Positions 1 through 6,653 of a stretch of 6,653 bases of DNA are shown one piece after another. The notes beneath the pieces were generated by a model. The model ran no database searches. It saw only the letters and a program-made list of their open reading frames with translations, and had not been told where the DNA came from. The number at the start of each line of letters is the position of its first letter. Within the stretch, counting starts at the first letter, position 1. The translations under genes and the position numbers were made by a program. The stretch comes from WVWW01 sp041568335. GTDB taxonomy: Bacteria; Acidobacteriota; Polarisedimenticolia; Polarisedimenticolales; Polarisedimenticolaceae. The stretch covers positions 1 through 6,653 of the forward strand of contig JBFFZZ010000172.1 in NCBI GenBank assembly GCA_041568335.1, read 5' to 3'.

Positions 1-735
1 GGGCTTGAAGAGGTCCGTGTTGGGCTTGTGCCCGATGGCGACGAAGAGTCCCCGCACGGGGAGGTCGGTCACCTCGTCGGTCTTCAAGTTGCGCAGGCGC
101 ACCCCCGTCACCCCCTTCTCGCCGAGGACCTCCTCGACGACGCTGTCCCAGACGAACTCGATCTTGTCGTTGGCCAGCGCCCGATCCGCCATGATCTTCG
201 ACGCGCGCAGCTCGTCACGGCGGTGGATCACGCTCACGCGTTTACCGAAGCGCGTCAGGAAGATGGCCTCTTCCATGGCCGTGTCGCCACCGCCGACGAC
301 GACGATCTCCTGGTCGCGGAAGAAGAACCCGTCGCATGTCGCGCAGTACGAGACGCCGCGGCCCGCGTATTCCTTCTCCCCCGGGATATCCAGCTCCAGC
401 GGCGAAGCGCCCGTGGCGATGATCACCGCGCGGGTCTCGATCGTCGTTTCGTCCGTCGAGACGGTCAGCGGCTTGTCCGTGAGCTGCACGCTCGTGGCGT
501 CGCCGGGAACGAACTTGGCGCCGAAACGCTCCGCCTGCTGCTTGAACTTCTCCATCAGGTCGGGTCCCATGATCCCCTCCGGGAACCCGGGGTAGTTCTC
601 GACATCGGTCGTGTTGATGAGCTGGCCGCCCGCTTGGAGCCCCTCGACGACCACCGGCGCGAGGTTGGCCCTCGCGCAGTAGATCGCCGCCGTCAGACCG
701 GCCGGGCCGGAGCCCAGGATCACCACCTGTTCCAT
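1..735 (-). CDS. trxB: Thioredoxin reductase (NADPH), C-terminus cut by window edge
   Basis: This is a cytoplasmic FAD enzyme that passes electrons from NADPH to thioredoxin or related redoxins. The visible 245 residues begin MEQVVILGSGPAG, with the FAD dinucleotide-binding motif GSGPAG at residues 8-13, followed by AGGQL and ENYPGF, typical of the low-molecular-weight TrxR family. The redox-active CATC is at residues 131-134 (C131, C134). The NADPH-binding motif GGGDTA is at 148-153, and HRRDELRA at 171-178 contains the basic residues that select NADPH. The frame is still open at base 1 (ending IGHKPNTDLFKP). About 60-70 residues, including the second FAD-contacting segment (usually AAGDV), therefore lie outside the window. 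The ATG at 735 lies two bases after the stop of the glutaredoxin gene. Its Shine-Dalgarno-like GAGGG overlaps the end of that gene, which implies translational coupling. The family call is near certain; only the C-terminus is unseen. Confidence 0.96.
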   Translation of the reverse strand, partial: MEQVVILGSGPAGLTAAIYCARANLAPVVVEGLQAGGQLINTTDVENYPGFPEGIMGPDLMEKFKQQAERFGAKFVPGDATSVQLTDKPLTVSTDETTIETRAVIIATGASPLELDIPGEKEYAGRGVSYCATCDGFFFRDQEIVVVGGGDTAMEEAIFLTRFGKRVSVIHRRDELRASKIMADRALANDKIEFVWDSVVEEVLGEKGVTGVRLRNLKTDEVTDLPVRGLFVAIGHKPNTDLFKP

Positions 736-737
736 CG

Positions 738-1013
738 TTATCCCTCGTCCGCCCGGCGGGCCGCCGCCAGGATCGTGTCCAACCGGCCCTCGCGCTCGAG
801 CTGCTTGAGCCGGTCCGAATCGCCGATATGCTCGTCGCCGATGAAGATCTGCGGCGCCGTCGTGCGCCCCGATCGCGTGATCATCTCCGCCTCGACGCGC
901 GGATCCTCGCTGACATCCAGCTCGTTGTAGGCCACGCCCCGGGCGTCGAGCATCTTCTTCGCGCGCCAGCAGTAGCCGCACCACGGCTTGGTGTAGATCG
1001 TGATCTCAGGCAT
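738..1013 (-). CDS. grxC: Glutaredoxin, Grx3/GrxC-like
   Basis: This is a small cytoplasmic thiol-disulfide oxidoreductase of 91 residues, a normal length for bacterial Grx3. The beta-alpha-beta thioredoxin fold is evident: MPEITIYTKPWCGYC, then a helix with basic residues (WRAKKML), then RSGRTTAPQIFIG with the cis-proline P54. The active site is C12-G-Y-C15, where classical Grx3 has CPYC. The glutathione-binding stretch usually IGGxDDL reads IGDSDRL (63-69), so the second glycine and one aspartate are changed. The ATG at 1013 is preferred because homology begins there. An in-frame GTG at 1043 would add ten residues (GTG start, GSAGDGDCG) that do not resemble the family. It is the first gene of a two-gene operon with thioredoxin reductase. 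Family knowledge: Grx normally uses glutathione. Inference: the neighbour and the altered motif leave open direct reduction by thioredoxin reductase, as in NrdH-type redoxins, although the overall sequence resembles Grx3 rather than NrdH. Confidence 0.93.
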   Translation of the reverse strand: MPEITIYTKPWCGYCWRAKKMLDARGVAYNELDVSEDPRVEAEMITRSGRTTAPQIFIGDEHIGDSDRLKQLEREGRLDTILAAARRADEG

Positions 1014-1091
1014 CCCGCAATCGCCGTCCCCCGCCGAGCCCACGCCAACAACGGCTTGGCAAATCTATTCCCGGCCCGCCGCGGGCGGCCG

Positions 1092-1120
1092 ATCTTACCA
1101 GTCGATCGCGGGGTTCTCCA
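1092..1120 (-). promoter_or_regulatory. Candidate sigma-70 promoter for the grx-trxB operon
   Basis: Reading the minus strand, TGGAGA (1120-1115, four of six matches to the -35 consensus) is followed after exactly 17 bases by TAAGAT (1097-1092, four of six matches to the -10). It is preceded by TGG, which gives an extended -10 (TGn). Transcription would start near 1085, leaving a leader of about 70 nt before the glutaredoxin ATG. A GC-rich imperfect dyad (1072-1091) would sit at the start of the transcript. The matches are moderate and such hits occur by chance, so this is only a candidate. Confidence 0.35.
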
Positions 1121-1129
1121 GATTCGCTT

Positions 1130-1138
1130 TGCTAGGAT
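1130..1138 (+). promoter_or_regulatory. Candidate extended -10 element for glgB
   Basis: TGCTAGGAT contains an extended -10 (TGn followed by TAGGAT, four of six matches). No recognisable -35 hexamer lies 16-18 bases upstream. It would start transcription near 1145, about 37 nt before the chosen glgB ATG at 1182. If real, it makes the in-frame ATG at 1137 unusable, because that codon overlaps the hexamer. Confidence 0.25.
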
Positions 1139-1181
1139 GGCAGCGGCGGAGCCTGTCCCCCCTTTCCGCTTCCCGGAGCCC

Positions 1182-3176
1182 ATGACGAGGAAGAAAGCGT
1201 CGACGCGCCGATCGAGCGAGGCCAACCGCAAGGACCGGCGCATCAGCGACGACGACGTCTATCTGTTTCGCGAAGGGACCCACTATCGCCTGTGGGAGAT
1301 CCTGGGGGCCCACAGCGGCGGAGACTCCGCTAAAAAGGGAGTCCGTTTCTCCGTCTGGGCGCCCGCGGCAAAGACCGTCTCGGTGGTCGGCGACTTCAAC
1401 GACTGGGATCCGCAAGCCGATCCCCTGGAGTCCCTGGAGGACAGCGGCATCTGGCACGGCAGCGTCCCCGACGCGAAGGTGGGCGCGCTGTACAAGTTCC
1501 ATCTCGTGTCCAAGCTCGGCGGCCCGGTCGTGGACAAGGCCGACCCGCTGGCGCGGGCGACGGAGATCCCTCCGCGGACCGCCTCCGTCGTCTGGCAGGA
1601 GGACTACGCCTGGGGCGACGCCGACTGGGTTGGCGACCGGGCCGCGCGCCAGGCGGCGGACCGCCCGCTGGCGATCTACGAGCTGCACCTGGGCTCGTGG
1701 AAACGAAACGACGGAGAGCCGCTCGGCTACCGAGAGCTGGCGGACGCGCTGGTGGACCACGTCGAATCGATGGGCTTCACGCACGTCGAGCTGATGCCGC
1801 CGATGGAGCATCCGTTCTACGGATCGTGGGGCTACCAGTGCACCGGCTACTTCGCGCCGACGTCGCGCTACGGCCGCCCCGAGGACCTGATGTACCTGAT
1901 CGACCGGTTGCATCGCGCCGGGATCGGGGTCGTGCTCGACTGGGTCCCCTCGCACTTTCCGGGCGACGAGCACGGGCTGTTCCTGTTCGACGGCACGCAC
2001 CTCTTCGAGCACGCCGATCCGAAGCTGGGATTTCACCCCGACTGGAAGAGCCACATCTTCAACTACGGCCGTCCCGAGGTGCGCAGTTTCCTGATCTCGA
2101 GCGCGGTCTACTGGATCGAGCGGTTTCACGTCGACGCGGTTCGCGTCGACGCCGTCGCATCGATGCTGTACCGCGACTACTCGCGTGCGGACGGGGAGTG
2201 GATCCCCAACGAGTACGGCGGACGCGAGAATATCGAGGCGATCGGGTTCCTGCGCCAGCTCAACGACGCGGTCCACGAGCTGCACCCCGGCGTCGCGATG
2301 ATCGCCGAGGAATCGACGGCGTGGCCGATGGTCTCGCGGCCGACTTACATCGGTGGGCTGGGCTTCGACATGAAGTGGGATCTCGGCTGGATGCACGACA
2401 CGCTGGGTTACTTCAAGCTCGACCCGATCCACCGCCGGTTCCACCACAACGCCCTGACGTTCCGCATGGCCTACGCCTGGACGGAGCGGTTCGTGTTGCC
2501 GCTCTCTCACGACGAGGTCGTCCACGGCAAGGGCTCGCTGCTGGCCAAGATGGCCGGCGACGAGTGGCAGAAGTTCGCCAACCTGCGGGCGCTGTTCGGG
2601 TACATGTACGGGCTGCCGGGCAAAAAGCTCCTCTTCATGGGGAGCGAGCTGGCGCCGTGGACCGAGTGGAATCACGAGACCGGGCTGGACTGGTCGTTGA
2701 CCGAGCACCGCTTCCATGCCGGGATCCGGTCCTGGATCACGCGGTTGAACGAGCTTTACCGCGATGAGCCCGCGCTCCACGACGACTTCGACGCGCGCAG
2801 CTTCCGCTGGATCGACTGCCACGACGCCGAGCAGAGCGTCGTGAGCTTCGTGCGCATCGGAGAGAGCGGCGACCGGCTGGTGTTCGTGTGCAACTTCACC
2901 CCGGTGGTGCGCCGGGACTACCGGTTGGGCGTCCCGGCGGGCGGGACGTGGGCCGAGCTGCTGAACAGCGACGCCGAACCGTACGGCGGGAGCGGGCTCG
3001 CCAATGCCGAGCCGCTGCTCTCGGCCGCGATCCGCTGTCACGACATGGACCAGTCGATCTGCCTGACGTTGCCGCCGCTCGCGATCCTCGTGCTGAGACT
3101 CGAGTCGGCGGCCGAGGAGGATGCCGCCGCGGAGCACGACGCGGAAACGCCGACCGAAGACGACGCAGCGACCTGA
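1182..3176 (+). CDS. glgB: 1,4-alpha-glucan branching enzyme (GH13)
   Basis: This enzyme cleaves an alpha-1,4 glucan chain and re-attaches the piece as an alpha-1,6 branch, the branching step of glycogen synthesis in the cytoplasm. The product is 664 residues. A CBM48 domain spans roughly residues 52-115 (VRFSVWAP, VVGDFNDWDP). The GH13 barrel runs from about 165 to 535, and a C-terminal beta domain from about 540 to 640. Catalytic residues by family alignment are nucleophile D323 (AVRVDAVASMLYRDYS), acid/base E376 (MIAEEST) and D444 (LSHDEVVHGKG). ELMPPMEHPFYGSWGYQ and GGLGFDMKWDLGWM are also characteristic. The extra N-terminal domain of the 728-residue E. coli enzyme is absent, as in many bacteria. 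ATG 1182 follows GGAG (1175-1178) with a short 3-base spacing. An in-frame ATG at 1137 is possible but has no ribosome site. The last 24 residues form an acidic tail beyond the family's usual end. The stop lies 13 bases before the GH57 gene, suggesting co-transcription. Confidence 0.97.
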   Translation: MTRKKASTRRSSEANRKDRRISDDDVYLFREGTHYRLWEILGAHSGGDSAKKGVRFSVWAPAAKTVSVVGDFNDWDPQADPLESLEDSGIWHGSVPDAKVGALYKFHLVSKLGGPVVDKADPLARATEIPPRTASVVWQEDYAWGDADWVGDRAARQAADRPLAIYELHLGSWKRNDGEPLGYRELADALVDHVESMGFTHVELMPPMEHPFYGSWGYQCTGYFAPTSRYGRPEDLMYLIDRLHRAGIGVVLDWVPSHFPGDEHGLFLFDGTHLFEHADPKLGFHPDWKSHIFNYGRPEVRSFLISSAVYWIERFHVDAVRVDAVASMLYRDYSRADGEWIPNEYGGRENIEAIGFLRQLNDAVHELHPGVAMIAEESTAWPMVSRPTYIGGLGFDMKWDLGWMHDTLGYFKLDPIHRRFHHNALTFRMAYAWTERFVLPLSHDEVVHGKGSLLAKMAGDEWQKFANLRALFGYMYGLPGKKLLFMGSELAPWTEWNHETGLDWSLTEHRFHAGIRSWITRLNELYRDEPALHDDFDARSFRWIDCHDAEQSVVSFVRIGESGDRLVFVCNFTPVVRRDYRLGVPAGGTWAELLNSDAEPYGGSGLANAEPLLSAAIRCHDMDQSICLTLPPLAILVLRLESAAEEDAAAEHDAETPTEDDAAT

Positions 3177-3189
3177 TTCGGTACCGACC

Positions 3190-4600
3190 ATGCGCTACGT
3201 ATGCATCCACGGGCACTTCTACCAACCCCCGCGCGAGAACCCCTGGACCGGTCGTGTCCCCGCGCAGGCCTCGGCGGCTCCGTTCCACGACTGGAACGAA
3301 CGCATCGCCGAGGAGTGCTACGTACCGAACGAACCGAACTACGAGCGCATCAGCTTCAACTTCGGTCCGACGCTGCTGCACTGGTTCGAGCTGGAGCGGC
3401 CGGAGCTGCTGCGCGGTGTGATCTCCGCCGACCGTGCGGCGCGGCTGCGTTTCGGCGGTCACGGACCGGCCATCGCGCAGGCGTGGGGGCATCCGATCCT
3501 ACCGCTGTGCGCACCCCGGGATCGGCGCACCCAGGTCCTCTGGGGTCTGCGCGAGTTCGCCTTCCGCTTCGGCCGCCAGGCGGAGGGACTCTGGTTGCCC
3601 GAGACCGCCGTCGATACGCCGACGCTCGAGACGCTGAGCCTTCACGGCGTCTCGTTCACGATCCTCGCCCCGCACCAGGCGCAGGCGCTGCGATCTCCCG
3701 GCGGCGAGTGGGAGCCCACGAGCCCGGAGACGCTCGATCCGCGTCAACCCTACTGGGTCGCGCTCCCCTCCGGTCGCAGGATCGCGGTGTTCTTCTATGT
3801 CGGCCCGCTGTCCGCGGCCGTCGCGTTCGACGGGCTGCTCGACGACCCGAACGCGTTCGCGGACCGGTTACGGGAGTCGTTCGACGCCGGACCGGGCGCT
3901 CAGCTCGTCCACATCGCGACCGACGGCGAAACCTACGGGCATCACCACCGTGACGGCGCGAGCACGCTGGCCCGCACGTTGACGTCGATCGAGGAGGACC
4001 CGTCGCTCCGCCTGACCTGCTACGGCGAGTACCTCGAGCGGCATCCCCCGTCGTGCGAGGCGCGCATCGTCGAGAACAGCTCCTGGAGCTGCGGCCACGA
4101 GCTCGGCCGGTGGCGGCGCCACTGCGGCTGCGCGGCCGCTGCCGGGGTCGAGCAACACTGGCGCGGACCGTTGCGTGACGCGATCGACGGGCTGCGCGAC
4201 GCGACCGGCGAGGCCTGGCACGAGCGCGCGTCGCAGTGGCTCGACGACCCGTGGGCCGCACGCGACGACTGGATCACGGTGTTGCTGGATCCGTCCGAGG
4301 CGCGTTTCGAACGCTTCCTGGCACGGCACGCGTGCGTGGAACCGTCGCCCTACGAGCGCTCCGAGATCCGCGAGCTGTTCGAGCTCCAGCTACGGCTGTT
4401 GCAGACGGAAACCAGCTGTGCCTGGTTCTTCGAGGACCTGGCACGGATCGAAACGCTCCAGGTGCTGAGCTACGCGGCGCGCGCCATCGAGCTGGGCGAG
4501 CGTTTGCTCGGTCTCGATCTCGAGTCCGGTTTCGTCGAGCGGCTCGCTCACGCGCGCAGCAACGACGCTTCAAAGGGCGACGGCCGGAAGATCTGGGCCG

Positions 4601-4617
<17 letters not shown>
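3190..4617 (+). CDS. GH57-family protein of the DUF3536-associated type, short form
   Basis: This is a putative cytoplasmic alpha-glucan-active enzyme of glycoside hydrolase family 57; its substrate is unknown. The N-terminus MRYVCIHGHFYQPPRENPW is the signature of GH57 proteins that carry a C-terminal DUF3536 region, with HGHFYQP as conserved region 1. GLWLPETA holds the probable nucleophile E138. HIATDGETYGHHH (241-253) holds the probable acid/base D245. The conserved ENSSWSCGHE (295-304) and HCGC (311-314) follow, then DPWAARDDWI and SYAARAIELGE. No signal peptide is seen. The 475 residues end at GDGRKIWAAISSR, whereas family members as I recall them are about 800 residues, so a long C-terminal part seems absent. 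The segment around residues 43-55 is also shorter than I recall. ATG 3190 matches the family start. An in-frame ATG at 3121 would add 23 unrelated basic residues inside glgB. No clear ribosome site precedes 3190, so translation may be coupled to glgB. The last five codons and stop overlap the 3' end of icd. Confidence 0.88.
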
Positions 4618-5839
<1,222 letters not shown>

Positions 5840-5846
5840 GGGAACA

Positions 5847-5852
5847 CTCCTT
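5847..5852 (-). promoter_or_regulatory. Ribosome binding site of icd
   Basis: AAGGAG on the minus strand lies 7 bases before the GTG at 5839. This near-perfect Shine-Dalgarno at ideal spacing fixes the non-ATG start of icd. Confidence 0.9.
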
Positions 5853-5881
5853 GCATGGATTCATGGTGGCTCGAACCGTGT

Positions 5882-5903
5882 GGCCGGTCATTAGACACCG
5901 GCC
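5882..5903. promoter_or_regulatory. Inverted repeat bracketing the icd -10 element (operator candidate)
   Basis: GGCCGGT (5882-5888) and ACCGGCC (5897-5903) are perfect 7-bp inverted arms separated by 8 bases. Those 8 bases contain the whole -10 hexamer of the icd promoter (5890-5895). A dimeric repressor bound here would block RNA polymerase. As RNA it could form a hairpin, but no U-run follows on either strand, so a simple intrinsic terminator for the upstream permease gene is unlikely. The repeat is directly visible; the operator role is inference. Confidence 0.5.
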
Positions 5904-5918
5904 CCGAAAAGCTGTCAA
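5890..5918 (-). promoter_or_regulatory. icd: Strong sigma-70 type promoter of icd
   Basis: On the minus strand, TTGACA (5918-5913, perfect -35) is followed by exactly 17 bases and then TCTAAT (5895-5890, five of six matches to the -10). Transcription should begin near 5883, giving a leader of about 44 nt that contains the AAGGAG ribosome site. The -35 lies only 11 bases past the stop codon of the permease gene, so icd is independently expressed even if read-through occurs. This is the best promoter match in the window. Confidence 0.85.
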
Positions 5919-5928
5919 ACCTGGCGGG

Positions 5929-6653
5929 CTAGTACTGCACGAGCGACCCTTCCCGCTTGGCGCGGCGGATCGCGAAGCGGGAACAGATCAGGCCGCTGGG
6001 CAGCAGGATGACGGTCATCCCGGCCAGCACGAGCAGCTCGGTTTGCAGCTCGGCAAAACCCTTGCCCTGCAGCAACGAGCCGCGGACGATCTTCATCGAC
6101 CAGGTGACGGGCAGATAGCTCGACGCGGGCTGCACCCACTCGGGCAACTGCTCCACGGGGAAGAAGACGCTGCCGAGGAACGTGTTCGCGCCCGACAACA
6201 CGAGGTTGATCGGATTGCCGCGCTTGAAATAGAGGATGAATGAAGCCGAGAGGATCCCCAGACCGACCGACGAGAGCAGGGTCAGCGCCGCCCCCAACGC
6301 GAAGGCGCCGAGCCCGTTGGCGTAGAGTTGGACGCCGAAGACCAGCACGGCGAAGGCCATGTAGATCAGCACACGGATCGCCCCGTAGGTGAAACCGAAC
6401 GCCGCCGACGAGAAGATCACCAGCGAGGTCGGTGTCGGGGAGACGAGCATCGCCTCCAGCGTGCCGAGCACCTGCTCGTCGCGGATCTTCTGCGAAAACG
6501 CGAACAACGCGGCGGAGAAGTAGAACTGAAACGACAACCCGACGAGCATCCAGTCGAACGGACGGATGCCGTCGAGCCCGCGCGCGTCGGGGTCGATCAT
6601 CCCGGTCAGGTAGAAGAACGCGAGCAGCGACAGGAACATCCCGCCGACCTGCA
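5929..6653 (-). CDS. ABC-2 type transporter permease, N-terminus cut by window edge
   Basis: This is the membrane subunit of an ABC-2 family exporter in the inner membrane. It would work with an ATP-binding subunit, probably encoded just beyond the right edge. 240 residues are visible, starting in frame at Q-V-G-G before MFLSLLAFFYLTG. The first membrane segment is already under way at the edge, so the methionine at 6639 is probably internal and a few tens of N-terminal residues are missing. About six hydrophobic segments can be counted. The loop with KIRDEQVLGTLEAMLVSPT is the usual cytoplasmic coupling region of ABC-2 permeases. SVFFPVEQLPEWVQ followed by YLPVTWSMKIVRG is the family's signature region. 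The C-terminal tail RFAIRRAKREGSLVQY is basic and cytoplasmic by the positive-inside rule. The transported substrate cannot be inferred. The stop at 5929 is 89 bp upstream of icd on the same strand, with no clear terminator between them. Confidence 0.9.
   Translation of the reverse strand, partial: QVGGMFLSLLAFFYLTGMIDPDARGLDGIRPFDWMLVGLSFQFYFSAALFAFSQKIRDEQVLGTLEAMLVSPTPTSLVIFSSAAFGFTYGAIRVLIYMAFAVLVFGVQLYANGLGAFALGAALTLLSSVGLGILSASFILYFKRGNPINLVLSGANTFLGSVFFPVEQLPEWVQPASSYLPVTWSMKIVRGSLLQGKGFAELQTELLVLAGMTVILLPSGLICSRFAIRRAKREGSLVQY

Noticed and set aside
28..930. Open frame of 300 codons on the plus strand across trxB and the glutaredoxin gene
   Set aside because: It spans two genuine genes in antisense. 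Their minus-strand products carry clear TrxR and Grx motifs, so this frame is a by-product of high GC content.
1014..1043. GTG at 1043 as an upstream start of the glutaredoxin
   Set aside because: The added ten residues do not match the family, and the ATG at 1013 gives the expected N-terminus (MPEITIYTK).
1137..1181. ATG at 1137 as an upstream start of glgB
   Set aside because: It has no spaced ribosome site, overlaps a possible -10 element, and adds 15 residues not typical of the family.
2128..2155. Direct repeat of GTCGACGC in glgB
   Set aside because: It is explained by the repeated V-D-A codons in the conserved active-site sequence FHVDAVRVDAVAS.
3121..3189. ATG at 3121 as an upstream start of the GH57 gene
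   Set aside because: GAGGAGG directly abuts the codon with no spacing, and the 23 extra residues (rich in Arg, Lys and Pro) read through glgB coding sequence in another frame. The family begins at MRYVCIHGH.
1095..3191. Very long open frame on the minus strand, antisense to glgB (about 700 codons)
   Set aside because: The plus-strand GlgB protein is unmistakable over the same bases. GC-rich codon use suppresses stops on the opposite strand, and the antisense translation is a compositionally biased Arg/Val/Pro-rich sequence with no recognisable motif.
4580..4599. Short inverted repeat CGGCC / GGCCG near the 3' end of the GH57 gene as a terminator for icd
   Set aside because: The arms are only 5 bp with a 10-base loop and there is no proper U-run, so it is too weak to call a terminator.

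Overview
This window comes from a bacterial chromosome of clearly high GC content (about two thirds G+C by eye). It carries mostly core metabolism: thiol redox, glycogen/alpha-glucan metabolism, the TCA cycle and an ABC exporter. Nothing looks like phage, plasmid, transposon or CRISPR. The mix of an E. coli-type NADP isocitrate dehydrogenase, a short GlgB lacking the extra N-terminal domain, a GH57/DUF3536-type protein and a Grx3-like glutaredoxin fits a high-GC Gram-negative bacterium or an uncultured relative. I cannot name the phylum from the sequence alone.

Layout. Positions 1-1013 (minus strand) hold a two-gene redox operon: a glutaredoxin (738-1013) followed two bases later by thioredoxin reductase, which runs off the left edge (1-735). 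Positions 1014-1181 are a divergent intergenic region with two weak promoter candidates facing away from each other. Positions 1182-4617 (plus strand) hold glgB and, 13 bases downstream, a GH57-family protein. They probably form one transcription unit for alpha-glucan work. The GH57 gene converges on icd (4601-5839, minus strand) and the two 3' ends overlap by 17 bp. An ABC-2 type permease (5929 to the right edge, minus strand) lies upstream of icd, which has its own near-consensus sigma-70 promoter in the 89-bp gap.

How the genes work together. GlgB adds alpha-1,6 branches to glycogen, and the GH57 partner presumably acts on the same polymer or a derived oligosaccharide. Glutaredoxin and thioredoxin reductase both serve dithiol reduction and look translationally coupled. 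Isocitrate dehydrogenase produces NADPH, the cofactor thioredoxin reductase consumes, but no shared regulation is visible.

Most notable points. (1) A perfect 7-bp inverted repeat precisely brackets the -10 element of the icd promoter. (2) The GH57/DUF3536-type protein keeps its catalytic motifs but appears to lack a long C-terminal part, ending inside the 3' end of icd. (3) The glutaredoxin has an altered active site and glutathione-binding motif and sits beside thioredoxin reductase. I see no convincing evidence of a wholly new multi-gene system here.
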